A stretch of DNA of 64,000 bases from positions 1 to 64,000 of the forward strand of contig JWIH01000007.1 of the NCBI GenBank assembly GCA_000814665.1, given 5' to 3'. The DNA is from Pseudoalteromonas flavipulchra NCIMB 2033 = ATCC BAA-314. GTDB lineage: Bacteria; Pseudomonadota; Gammaproteobacteria; Enterobacterales; Alteromonadaceae. Below the pieces are notes generated by a model. It saw only the letters and a program-made list of their open reading frames with translations, did no database searches and was not told where the DNA came from. The position numbers were made by a program, and so were the translations under genes. Position 1 is the first letter of the stretch. Each line of letters opens with the position of its first letter. This document shows positions 51,787 to 60,448 of the stretch, piece by piece.

Positions 51787-52518
51787 ATGACCATGAACGA
51801 ATCAAGCAAAAGTGCGCTCGAACAGGCGCAGGAAGAAGGCAAGTACATCAGAAAAGTGCGTAGCTTTGTTAAGCGTGAAGGACGTCTTACTAAAGGCCAA
51901 GCAGCATCGCTAGAAAAATGCTGGCCAACAATGGGACTGGAGCACCAACAAGGTTTGCTAGACTTTACAGAAGTATTTGGTAACAGCAATGAAGTCGTTC
52001 TTGAGATTGGATTTGGGATGGGCAAGTCTCTCGTTGAGATGGCAAAAAATAACCCACAACAAAACTTTATTGGCATAGAAGTACACCGTCCAGGTGTAGG
52101 CGCTTGCTTGATGGATGCAGATGAACAAGGCATCACTAACTTACGTGTTTTTGAACACGATGCAGTTGAAATTTTAGCGGATTGTATCGCTGATGGCAGC
52201 CTTGCTAAATTACAGCTATTCTTCCCTGATCCATGGCATAAAAAGCGTCACCACAAACGTCGCATTGTACAACTTGAATTTGCTGAGAAAATACGCCAAA
52301 AGCTTAAAGTAGGTGGCGTGTTCCATATGGCAACTGACTGGGAAAACTATGCCGAGCATATGCTTGAAGTGATGAGTGCAGCACCTGGTTATAAAAACCA
52401 GTCGCAAAGCAATGATTATGTTCCTCGTCCAGACTTTAGACCGCTTACTAAGTTTGAGCAACGAGGCCATCGTTTAGGACATGGCGTTTGGGATTTAATG
52501 TTCGAGCGTATTAGCTAA
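51787..52518 (+). CDS. trmB: tRNA (guanine-N7)-methyltransferase
   Basis: Forms m7G46 in tRNA using S-adenosylmethionine. The SAM loop is [10 protein letters not shown], and the catalytic region is [15 protein letters not shown], followed by [17 protein letters not shown]. The 243 residues fit. Two ATGs 6 nt apart (51787, 51793) are possible. It is divergent from mutY, a conserved arrangement. Confidence 0.96.
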   Translation: MTMNESSKSALEQAQEEGKYIRKVRSFVKREGRLTKGQAASLEKCWPTMGLEHQQGLLDFTEVFGNSNEVVLEIGFGMGKSLVEMAKNNPQQNFIGIEVHRPGVGACLMDADEQGITNLRVFEHDAVEILADCIADGSLAKLQLFFPDPWHKKRHHKRRIVQLEFAEKIRQKLKVGGVFHMATDWENYAEHMLEVMSAAPGYKNQSQSNDYVPRPDFRPLTKFEQRGHRLGHGVWDLMFERIS

Positions 52519-52598
52519 ACAACCCCTCTTTATAATGGAGCGGCTCAACAGGCTGCTTCATCGCCCAGCTATTTGAGTACATTCACTAGGAGCTAGCG

Positions 52599-53627
52599 TT
52601 GCAGTTTACCAACCCGAGTTTATTATTACTTCGTAATGAAGAAGAGCTTATTGCCAACAATATTCTGGTTATTAACCATCAGCGCGATGGCTTCCTACGT
52701 GAATTAAAAGCGCTCAATCCAAGTTCGGCAATTCATGCGTTTAGTTTCGATTTTGCAGACCACCTTCACGCCGATAAAATCGCCAACGTTAAGAGCTATG
52801 TAGACCATCAACTACCGCAGTTGCAAGATATTGATTTAGTTATTTATTATTACCCTAAATCAAAACCTGAAGCGCAAATGGTATTTGATAATATTCGTCA
52901 CTTGAGCACGGCTGAAACTAGGTTACTCGTTGTTGGCGAAAACAAAAGTGGGGTGAAAAGTGCAGAAAAGCAACTTAAAGAGCACGCTGCACACTGTTAT
53001 AAATTAGAAAGCGCAAAACACTGCATTTTATATGAGTTTGATCAGCTTACTGCCAACCCAAACTTTGATTTAAGCCATTATGTACAGACATTTTCAGTGC
53101 GTATCGCCAAGACAGAGTTTACTGCCGCAAGTTTGCCGGGTGTATTTAATCATGGGAAGCTCGACGCTGGTACTCAACTATTACTAGAAAATGTCACCCT
53201 TCCCTATAAAGGTAAAGTGTTAGATTTTGGCTGTGGTGCTGGACTTATAGCCTGCTACGCCTTATTGAACAGCCCAACTCTTAAGTTTACCTGTTTGGAT
53301 GTCAATGCGCTTGCGCTGTTTGCCACGCAGCAGACTTTAGCTTTAAACAACCTCAGTGCAACTTTGCTACTTAGTGACGGTTTAAGTGAATTGAATGGTA
53401 AATTCAACCTTATTTTAAGCAATCCACCATTTCATACAGGCCTTTCAACAGACTATGATATCGCTGAGCAATTTCTACATAACATCAAGCGTCATATGGA
53501 TACCAAGTCTAATATTCAGCTAGTTGCAAATAGCTTCTTAAAATACCCTCCTATTTTAGAAGCTCAGTTTGAACAGTTTGAAGTTGTCACTAAAAACACT
53601 AAATTCGCCATCTATAAAGCGCAGTAG
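52599..53627 (+). CDS. rsmC: 16S rRNA (guanine-N2)-1207 methyltransferase
   Basis: Methylates G1207 of 16S rRNA. The N-terminal half is a degenerate methyltransferase domain. The C-terminal half has the SAM loop DFGCGAGL and the catalytic NPPF motif in LILSNPPFHTG. A TTG start has TAGGAG 6 nt upstream, and the 342 residues match the family. It is monocistronic and followed by an unusual hairpin. Confidence 0.93.
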   Translation: MQFTNPSLLLLRNEEELIANNILVINHQRDGFLRELKALNPSSAIHAFSFDFADHLHADKIANVKSYVDHQLPQLQDIDLVIYYYPKSKPEAQMVFDNIRHLSTAETRLLVVGENKSGVKSAEKQLKEHAAHCYKLESAKHCILYEFDQLTANPNFDLSHYVQTFSVRIAKTEFTAASLPGVFNHGKLDAGTQLLLENVTLPYKGKVLDFGCGAGLIACYALLNSPTLKFTCLDVNALALFATQQTLALNNLSATLLLSDGLSELNGKFNLILSNPPFHTGLSTDYDIAEQFLHNIKRHMDTKSNIQLVANSFLKYPPILEAQFEQFEVVTKNTKFAIYKAQ

Positions 53628-53639
53628 TTTACTAACTCT

Positions 53640-53670
53640 AAGGTTTACTTGCTTATATCAAGTAAACCTT
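53640..53670. other. Perfect 12-bp hairpin without T-run after rsmC
   Basis: AAGGTTTACTTG (53640–53651) and its exact complement (53659–53670) flank a 7-nt loop. Neither strand has a T-tract, so it is not a standard terminator. It lies about 50 nt before the −10-like TATAAT (53723–53728) of the following kinase gene. Confidence 0.65.
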
Positions 53671-53791
53671 AACTCAAACCTACCTTTTATCTTTTCATTT
53701 TCAAAGATTTGCTCTACTTTATTATAATGAGTTATTGGATCTCAAAAGCTCTGTAGCCGCAGCTAAGGCTGATCATACAGCTGGAATAAGA

Positions 53792-55414
53792 ATGAGTAAG
53801 CAATTAACCAAAACAAGCATAAGAAAAGTATTGATCAGCGCAGTGATGCTTGTAACCGCGCTGTGCCTCTCTTTATCCATATCTATTTCCACTTACCTTG
53901 ATGTAAAAGAGCAAAAGCAACTGATCATCAACAAAATAGAGATGATAGCCGATATCGTTGCGTTCAATTCTCAGATCACAATTTTATTCGATGATCGAAA
54001 AACCGAAGATGCACGTCTAAAGTCTTTTCAACAAGTGGATATCATCAAAAACATCCATATCTATGCCATGGATGACGTAACCAACAGCCCTGTATTTTTT
54101 ACCAGTTACAACGCCAGTCGAACACCACCAGTACCGCTAAAGGTTAATCAAATTGAAGAGTTAAAAACCCCGAAGGTCTCAGAAGACTACATTGAATTGA
54201 TTAAACCTGTAATTTATGAGGGGAATATTGAAGGTTATGTTTATGTCCGCGGTGGCTTAGAAAGGCTCTCAAACTATATAAATAAAAAAATCTTGGTAGA
54301 TATCGCGCTCACCTTATTCGTACTCCTCCTCGTATTGCTAGTTTCAAGGGGGATCCAAAAGCGTATAGCGACGCCAATTGAAGGACTCTCAGCACTATTG
54401 CAGGACGTTTCAAAAAATCATAATTACAGTGCAAGAGCGCCTGGCAGCAATATTTCTGAACTAAACGTATTAGCAAATAACTTAAATATCATGTTAGCTC
54501 GCACCGAAAATCAACTTGAGCGTCATAAAGCGGATAAACAAGAGATAAAACAGCTCAACCAGAGCTTAGAAGAAAAAGTGAATCAACGCACAATTGCGCT
54601 GAGAGAGGCTAACCAAGAACTGCTGAACGCTTTAGAGCGTATGCATCAATACCAGAACCAAATCATCGAGAACGAGAAAATGGCTTCGCTGGGGCAAATG
54701 GTGGCAGGTGTTGCCCACGAGGTAAATACCCCTATCGGTTTGGGTATCACAGGCTCTACGTTGTTAAGAGATAAATTATCCGATATTCGCGAAGCGTTTC
54801 AAACAAAGTCTTTGACCTCCAAACAGTTAGAGCGCTTTGTTAACGATGGAATTGAAAATCTTGATCTCATCTACCGCAACCTAAACCGAGCGGCTGAGCT
54901 GGTTTCTAGCTTTAAGCGCCTTGCCGTAAGCCAGGATCTAGAAGTGAACTCACAAATAGATTTGTCAAACCTGCTTACTGAAGTCGTAGCATCTATGCGA
55001 GCTGAACTCTCCACAAAACAACCTGAAGTGACTATTGACTGTGACTCTGGACTTGCAATCGAAAGTAAAGCTGGACCACTACAACAAGTATTAGAGCAGC
55101 TTATATCCAACTCCTTACTCCATGGTTTTAAAGATCAACAAAACAATAGCATTGCAATTACTGTGAAACCATCAATGGGACAACTTGCTATTGAATACGC
55201 AGACAACGGAATGGGTGTACCCAAAGCAATTAAAAAGCGCATCTTCGATCCGTTTGTCACAACTCGTAGAGGTGAAGGAGGAAGCGGCCTAGGTATGCAT
55301 TTGGTTTATAACCTAGTAACCCAAGCACTTGGAGGCTCGATCACTTTAGATGAAGAATTTAGCCAAGGTGCTAAATTTATTATAACTCTTCCTCTGTCGG
55401 GTAATCTAAAATGA
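53792..55414 (+). CDS. Membrane sensor histidine kinase with CHASE8-like sensor and HAMP
   Basis: Predicted inner-membrane kinase of 540 residues. Order: membrane helix ~12–33; a periplasmic domain ~36–165 whose AFNSQITILFDD..LKSFQQVDIIKNIHIYAMD pattern resembles the CHASE8 sensor of YfiN; membrane helix ~167–186; HAMP ~188–240; coiled coil ~240–295; kinase core with His309 in GVAHEVNTPIG, ADNGMGVP and GGSGLGMHL. The ATG at 53792 has GGAA 6 nt upstream; an earlier TTG is unlikely. It overlaps a yfiR gene by 4 nt. No dedicated response regulator is adjacent, because the following regulator is ArcA. Confidence 0.9.
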   Translation: MSKQLTKTSIRKVLISAVMLVTALCLSLSISISTYLDVKEQKQLIINKIEMIADIVAFNSQITILFDDRKTEDARLKSFQQVDIIKNIHIYAMDDVTNSPVFFTSYNASRTPPVPLKVNQIEELKTPKVSEDYIELIKPVIYEGNIEGYVYVRGGLERLSNYINKKILVDIALTLFVLLLVLLVSRGIQKRIATPIEGLSALLQDVSKNHNYSARAPGSNISELNVLANNLNIMLARTENQLERHKADKQEIKQLNQSLEEKVNQRTIALREANQELLNALERMHQYQNQIIENEKMASLGQMVAGVAHEVNTPIGLGITGSTLLRDKLSDIREAFQTKSLTSKQLERFVNDGIENLDLIYRNLNRAAELVSSFKRLAVSQDLEVNSQIDLSNLLTEVVASMRAELSTKQPEVTIDCDSGLAIESKAGPLQQVLEQLISNSLLHGFKDQQNNSIAITVKPSMGQLAIEYADNGMGVPKAIKKRIFDPFVTTRRGEGGSGLGMHLVYNLVTQALGGSITLDEEFSQGAKFIITLPLSGNLK

Positions 55415-55932
55415 GGTTGATTAATCTAGTTATTTTGCTTTTATTTGTCTCCTTAAATACAACTGCAAAATCACCAGATCAGGTTCGTTCTGCTTTTCTC
55501 TATCAGATGGCAAAATTCGTCGAGTTTCCCGACGAAAACACAAAAACCAGTATTCAATTTTGCTTCTATTCACTTGAATCAGGGCCTGCTGCTGAACTAA
55601 AAAGTGCAACAAAGCTGAATGTGCGAGGCAAACCCATTGAGCTCGTAGAAGCAAAAAAAACGTGGAGTTATAGGGAACTTTCCAGCGCTTGCGATATCAC
55701 ATACATTGATGAAACTAGCGAAAATGATATACTGTCCGCTTGGACCGATACAATAGAGTCAAACATGTTGACCGTGGGCGAAAGTATTGAGTTTTTAGAA
55801 AGAGGCGGGATTGCTTCTTTGGTCCAAGAAGGGAGCAAAATTCGACTGTATATAAATAAGCAAGCACTAGAAAAACAGTACTTCATCGTGCGCTCAAGGC
55901 TGCTTGCCGTATCCAAGTTTCATCCCAACTGA
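55411..55932 (+). CDS. yfiR: YfiR family periplasmic protein (DUF4154)
   Basis: A 173-residue secreted protein with a signal peptide (about 1–19). The family opening is DQVRSAFLYQMAKFVEFPD, the strand with Cys51 is IQFCFYSL, Cys94 lies in SSACDITYID, and the end is IRLYINKQALEK. In Pseudomonas, YfiR binds and represses the diguanylate cyclase YfiN from the periplasm under redox control. Here the partner in the same operon is a histidine kinase: the ATG overlaps its stop as ATGA. A role as the kinase's periplasmic regulator is inferred. Confidence 0.88.
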   Translation: MRLINLVILLLFVSLNTTAKSPDQVRSAFLYQMAKFVEFPDENTKTSIQFCFYSLESGPAAELKSATKLNVRGKPIELVEAKKTWSYRELSSACDITYIDETSENDILSAWTDTIESNMLTVGESIEFLERGGIASLVQEGSKIRLYINKQALEKQYFIVRSRLLAVSKFHPN

Positions 55933-55938
55933 TTTTAC

Positions 55939-55967
55939 TTGTTAACAATTGGATAAGCTCCTATAAT
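55939..55967 (+). promoter_or_regulatory. arcA promoter
   Basis: −35 TTGTTA (55939–55944), exactly 17 nt, then −10 TATAAT (55962–55967), 72 nt before the arcA ATG. The leader contains a short imperfect hairpin (CGGATTTAT/ATAAGTCCG). Confidence 0.75.
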
Positions 55968-56039
55968 CGTAAATATTCGGATTTATTATATAAGTCCGGA
56001 CACATTGTAAATTATATATTCCGAAAAGGTTAATTAATA

Positions 56040-56759
56040 ATGCAAACGCCAGTCATTCTAATTGTAGAGGATGAAGACGTAACTCGACTGAACCTCGTTA
56101 GTTTATTTGAAGCGGAAGGTTACAAAGTAATCGAAGCCATTGATGGCGATGACATGCATGACAAGTTGACATCAAATGATGATGTCAACCTTGTAATCAT
56201 GGATATCAACCTTCCTGGTAAAAATGGTTTAATTTTGGCGCGTGAATTACGTCAGAAGAAAAACATCGGCCTTATTTTCCTAACAGGTCGTGACAATGAT
56301 GTTGACCGCATTCTTGGTCTTGAGATTGGTGCTGATGATTACATCACAAAACCATTTAACCCGCGTGAACTAACGATTCGTGCTCGCAACCTAATCTCTC
56401 GTACTGGCACGTCTGCAGAAGAGTCAACAATTGATAGCAACGGCGTTATTACTTTTAATGGTTGGGAATTAGATGAAAACAGTCGCTGTTTAACATCTCC
56501 AACAGGCGATTCAAAGCGTCTACCAAAAGGTGAATATCGTGCACTTCGTCTAATGCTAGACTCGCCGGGCCGTATTTTTAGCCGTGAGCAGCTTATCAAG
56601 CACATGACTGGTCGTGAACTTCGCGCAAATGACCGTACTGTTGACGTTACTATTCGTCGTATTCGTAAGCATTTCGAAACTGATAACAATACGCCTGAAT
56701 TAATTAGTACAATTCACGGTGAAGGTTACCGTTTCATTGGTAAACTCGACGCTCAATAA
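56040..56759 (+). CDS. arcA: Response regulator ArcA
   Basis: OmpR-type regulator of respiratory metabolism, phosphorylated by ArcB when quinones are reduced. It opens [19 protein letters not shown]. The phospho-acceptor Asp lies in [13 protein letters not shown], the receiver closes with [20 protein letters not shown], and the winged helix has [23 protein letters not shown]. It is closely collinear with E. coli ArcA (238 residues) with 239. It faces arcB tail to tail with a 6-nt gap. Confidence 0.97.
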   Translation: MQTPVILIVEDEDVTRLNLVSLFEAEGYKVIEAIDGDDMHDKLTSNDDVNLVIMDINLPGKNGLILARELRQKKNIGLIFLTGRDNDVDRILGLEIGADDYITKPFNPRELTIRARNLISRTGTSAEESTIDSNGVITFNGWELDENSRCLTSPTGDSKRLPKGEYRALRLMLDSPGRIFSREQLIKHMTGRELRANDRTVDVTIRRIRKHFETDNNTPELISTIHGEGYRFIGKLDAQ

Positions 56760-56765
56760 TCGTTT

Positions 56766-59087
56766 TTACTGATCTTCAGCGAGTTTTGCAATTAATGGAT
56801 GAAGGGCTTCTTGCCCTTCTTCTATTTTTGCCTCTAACTCAGAAACCCAATTCAATAGTGTCTCTTCCTCTTTGCCTTCTGATTCTAATTCCATTTTCTT
56901 CGCTTGTAATTGGGCAAGTTGCAGCCCTACCGAACCAGCAGCACCTTTAACTTTATGTGCAACCGCACCATATTCCTCGATATCATTTTGTGCAACAGCC
57001 TCTCTGAGCTCTTGACAGTACTTAGGACTGAGCTTAGTAAATAGGTCACAGCTTCTTTGGAATGCAGCAGCCCCCATAGACTCAACAAAGTCGCAAATGG
57101 TCTCTATATCTAAATCGGAGTACTCAGGTTGTGATAACGCTTCTCGAATATCGATACTTTGTTTGTTTTTCTGTGCCTCAATTCCAAATAACTCAGCGAG
57201 CATTTTGTCGAGCTTAGTAGTATTTATTGGTTTGGCCAAAGCTCCCTGAACATTAATCCCCTCAAGCTCTTGCTCGGCGCTTCTGACGTTTGCGGTTAAG
57301 GCAACTATTGGTAAGTGATCAAAGTGGCTGTCTTCTCTTATTTGACGCGCAACAACATCACCATTGATATCTGGTAGCTGCATATCCAGAAGAATGAGAT
57401 CTAGGTCATCTTCAGTTTCAACAAACGAAAGAGCGTCCTCGCCAGTTTCAGCCCAAATAACTTCATGCCCTCGCTGTTCTAATAGATTTGTTGCAATTTC
57501 AGCGTTTAACGGCACATCCTCAACAAGTAAAATGTACAAGCTTCTACCAGCGTAACTTTGTTCTTTCGGTGCATTACATAGCTGTAACGGGATCTCAACA
57601 TCAAAACGACTCCCCTTACCTTCTTGGCTAGTAACCGCTATCGTTCCTTTCATAGCCTGAACTAAAGCTTTAGTAACCGCAAGGCCAATGCCCGAGCCAA
57701 TCGCATTGCTGCCCGATGCATCCGGAGCCTTGTAATACATCTCAAAGATCCGCTCAAGCTGATCTTCGGATATTCCCATACCTGTATCTATAACACTAAT
57801 TGTCAGCCAAGGCCCATCATCTCGATTCTCACGGCGGCATTCCAGCGTCACATTACCCTTGTGGGTAAACTTCACTGCATTATTAATTAGATTCCAGAGT
57901 ACCTGACGTAGACGTGTCGGATCGAGTAACGCATAAACGTCTAAGATTCCAGAACGATTGATAGTAAATTCTAAGCCCTTTTGATCGGCAATTAGACCTG
58001 CAAAGTTGACCACATCATTTATAAAATCAGAAACATTGATACTGTCCGTTGCTATATCTAGCTGCTCCCTATCAATTTTATCTAAATCAATGATGTCGTT
58101 AAAAATATTGCCAAGCGTCTCCGCACTTGAAAACACGGTATTACACCAGCTTTTTTGTTGCGCAGTCAGGTCGGTGTCTAACATCATGCGCGTCAGACCA
58201 ACAATACCATTGAGCGGAGTTCTTAATTCATGACTTAGCGTAGCAATAAACTTACCTTTATCCTTATACGCAGTTTCTAACGCCTGCTCGGCTTCTTTAC
58301 GACTAGTAATATCACGACCAAAGGCCAACAAGCCTATATATTCGCCTTTATCATTGATAAATGGCAGCTTGCGCATTTCAAACCAACGAGGTTCGCCTTC
58401 AACGGGATACTCTACGTCAAGTGTTAATGGTTGCTGTGTTTCTGATACCTGGCTATCTGTTTCAAGTACTTTTGGAAGATATTGCTCTGAATATATTTGT
58501 TCGACTGATTTACCAATTAGTTCTTCACTGCTTTTGCCCATCACTAATTCGAACATCTTGTTACAGCCTGCGAATACACCGTTTTCATCGCGGTAATAGA
58601 ACAGATCAGGAGATGAATCAACAATGCTTCGCAGTAACATACCTTGCTGCGCAAGTTCTTGTTGGGTCTTTTTACGTTCTGCAATTTCTTTTCTTAATTC
58701 ATCTATCGCGCGGTGTTTAGCATGCAGAGCAATTTTACGCTCGTCAATCTCACTATTTAAACGATTAATATTGTCCTTCAGCGTTTGGTTCAGCATCTTT
58801 TCTTGTTGTGTTGCCGACTCCAAGTAGGCCTTGGATGAATGTACCTCCCGCATTGCCGCGACGGACATCATGATAAGAGCAGGCGCAATGACAGCGGTTA
58901 AGAAAAAGAGTGCCGATATATCGACAATTTCAACTACACCTAATGCAACATAGTAAAACATGCAAGATAGAATAACTGCAACGAAGAGCGTAAAAGCATA
59001 AGCGATGGCAAACGCCCGCTTGTTACCGTATCTTTCTACCAAGTTTGATAAAATTCGAGCCCATGAGCCAAACGAATTTTCTGTCAT
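56766..59087 (-). CDS. arcB: Hybrid sensor kinase ArcB
   Basis: Anoxic redox-control sensor, tripartite like the E. coli protein (773 against 778 residues). Two membrane helices at ~27–80, a coiled coil, a PAS domain ~150–265, kinase core with His286 in TLSHELRTPLNG, receiver with Asp568 in LLDMQLPD, and an HPt domain with His711 in AHKVKGAAGSVG. The PAS domain keeps Cys175, equivalent to redox-active Cys180 of E. coli, but the position of Cys241 is Trp235. Its partner arcA is adjacent and convergent, whereas in E. coli the two are unlinked. Confidence 0.93.
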   Translation of the reverse strand: MTENSFGSWARILSNLVERYGNKRAFAIAYAFTLFVAVILSCMFYYVALGVVEIVDISALFFLTAVIAPALIMMSVAAMREVHSSKAYLESATQQEKMLNQTLKDNINRLNSEIDERKIALHAKHRAIDELRKEIAERKKTQQELAQQGMLLRSIVDSSPDLFYYRDENGVFAGCNKMFELVMGKSSEELIGKSVEQIYSEQYLPKVLETDSQVSETQQPLTLDVEYPVEGEPRWFEMRKLPFINDKGEYIGLLAFGRDITSRKEAEQALETAYKDKGKFIATLSHELRTPLNGIVGLTRMMLDTDLTAQQKSWCNTVFSSAETLGNIFNDIIDLDKIDREQLDIATDSINVSDFINDVVNFAGLIADQKGLEFTINRSGILDVYALLDPTRLRQVLWNLINNAVKFTHKGNVTLECRRENRDDGPWLTISVIDTGMGISEDQLERIFEMYYKAPDASGSNAIGSGIGLAVTKALVQAMKGTIAVTSQEGKGSRFDVEIPLQLCNAPKEQSYAGRSLYILLVEDVPLNAEIATNLLEQRGHEVIWAETGEDALSFVETEDDLDLILLDMQLPDINGDVVARQIREDSHFDHLPIVALTANVRSAEQELEGINVQGALAKPINTTKLDKMLAELFGIEAQKNKQSIDIREALSQPEYSDLDIETICDFVESMGAAAFQRSCDLFTKLSPKYCQELREAVAQNDIEEYGAVAHKVKGAAGSVGLQLAQLQAKKMELESEGKEEETLLNWVSELEAKIEEGQEALHPLIAKLAEDQ

Positions 59088-59408
59088 ATTATTACTTCAC
59101 CATTGTTAAACACTTGTCAGGCAAGTTTATATTCTACCGCTTGAGCCTGACTGAATTGCTTTTCAAGCCCTCAAAGTAAATATTATACAAAAGCCCTAGT
59201 AATAAGCGAGTATAGAAATTGCAGGGCCAGATCATTCACTCATTTTCATACACACTGAGCAGAACGATAGATAACAGAAATGAGACTCTGTATCACTAAA
59301 TGCACAAATCATCTAATTTAGTGCGGATAGATTTAAGCTCACCATCCCAACTTAATCTGATTTCGTGTAATATGCCCGTTTTTTAAGTCGTGAGAAAAGA
59401 GAGCGTCG
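59088..59408. other. Divergent spacer between arcB and folE2
   Basis: About 320 AT-rich bases must hold both promoters. No clear Zur box, tRNA, repeat or small ORF was recognised. A −10-like TAATAT lies near 59368. Confidence 0.35.
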
Positions 59409-60329
59409 ATGCAAAATAACATGCCAGACATTGCACACAGTGCTAGTGCGTTACAAACAGGAACTTTAGACTGGGTAGGCATGGGTAACATAGAGTTGCC
59501 TTTAGTATTAGAAAGCAAAGGCCTAAATCAAGTTACTGTTACAGCCAAAGCCGATGCATTTGTTAATTTGCAAAAAGAAGACGCAAAAGGCATTCACATG
59601 TCACGCCTCTTTCTTGCCCTTGATACGCTTTCTTGTGAGCAAGTACTTACACCTAAAACTCTAAAGCAGTTGTTAGATAACTTTTTAAGTACGCATAGCG
59701 ACTTAAGTACAGGTGCAAAAGTAACCCTGCAGTTTGAATTGCCTATCAGACGCCCTTCGCTTTTAAGTAAAAAAATGGGCTGGAAATCATACCCAATTAC
59801 CCTTGATGCGACGTTGATAAACGGTATTTACAAGCTAGAACTGGCGCTTGACGTTGCTTACTCATCTACTTGCCCCTGTTCGGCAGCATTGTCTCGTCAA
59901 CTGATCCAAAACGCTTTCCAACAAGCTTTTGATGGCAAACAATTAGATTTCCATAGTGTGCATAACTGGCTAGGTAGCACAGAAGGGATCGTTGCAACAC
60001 CCCACTCTCAGCGCTCGATTGCAAATATAAAAGTTAAGCTTACGAATAATAGTACTGAATTTGAGATTTTGGATCTAATTGAGTTGGTTGAAAATGAGTT
60101 GAAAACCCCCGTTCAAGCCGCAGTAAAACGAGAAGATGAACAAGAGTTTGCGCGCCTAAATGGCCAAAACCTAATGTTTTGTGAAGATGCAGCTAGAAAG
60201 TTAAAAGCATTGCTAAACCAGCAAGCTTATTTAGATTTCTATGTGAAGATAAACCATTACGAATCTCTTCATGCTCATGATGCAGTAGCCTATGCCGTGA
60301 AAGGGGTTGAAGACGGCTACAGTGTTTAA
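59409..60329 (+). CDS. folE2: GTP cyclohydrolase I, type FolE2
   Basis: Converts GTP to dihydroneopterin triphosphate, the entry to folate (and queuosine) synthesis. FolE2 is the metal-flexible alternative to zinc-dependent FolE. The 306 residues show the catalytic segment STCPCSAALSRQ, an early LPLVLESKG, and DARKLKALL near the end (DAARKL..). It feeds the pathway continued by FolB and FolK encoded at 12–13 kb. In many bacteria folE2 is zinc-repressed. No Zur site is obvious here. Confidence 0.94.
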   Translation: MQNNMPDIAHSASALQTGTLDWVGMGNIELPLVLESKGLNQVTVTAKADAFVNLQKEDAKGIHMSRLFLALDTLSCEQVLTPKTLKQLLDNFLSTHSDLSTGAKVTLQFELPIRRPSLLSKKMGWKSYPITLDATLINGIYKLELALDVAYSSTCPCSAALSRQLIQNAFQQAFDGKQLDFHSVHNWLGSTEGIVATPHSQRSIANIKVKLTNNSTEFEILDLIELVENELKTPVQAAVKREDEQEFARLNGQNLMFCEDAARKLKALLNQQAYLDFYVKINHYESLHAHDAVAYAVKGVEDGYSV

Positions 60330-60369
60330 TTAATGCAATTGGTATTAGGCCGCTCCGTTTACTACTATT

Positions 60370-60399
60370 ATTAATCAGAGCTAGATAGCTCTGATTAAT
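60370..60399. other. 14-bp perfect palindrome between folE2 and the chemoreceptor gene
   Basis: ATTAATCAGAGCTA pairs with its complement around GA. There is no T-run on either strand, yet it lies between convergent genes. It may terminate weakly in both directions or bind a protein. Confidence 0.6.
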
Positions 60400-60448
60400 C
60401 TCCCCCATACACAACTAGGTAAGTGCTGTATTACTTTAAGTTATCTAT

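Noticed and set aside
59340..59408. Possible Zur box before folE2
   Set aside because: folE2 is often zinc-repressed, but no palindrome like the Zur consensus was found. GTGTAATATG alone is insufficient.
60193..60414. Minus-strand ORF over the end of folE2
   Set aside because: It is antisense to the conserved folE2 3' end and crosses the palindrome, so it is a shadow frame.
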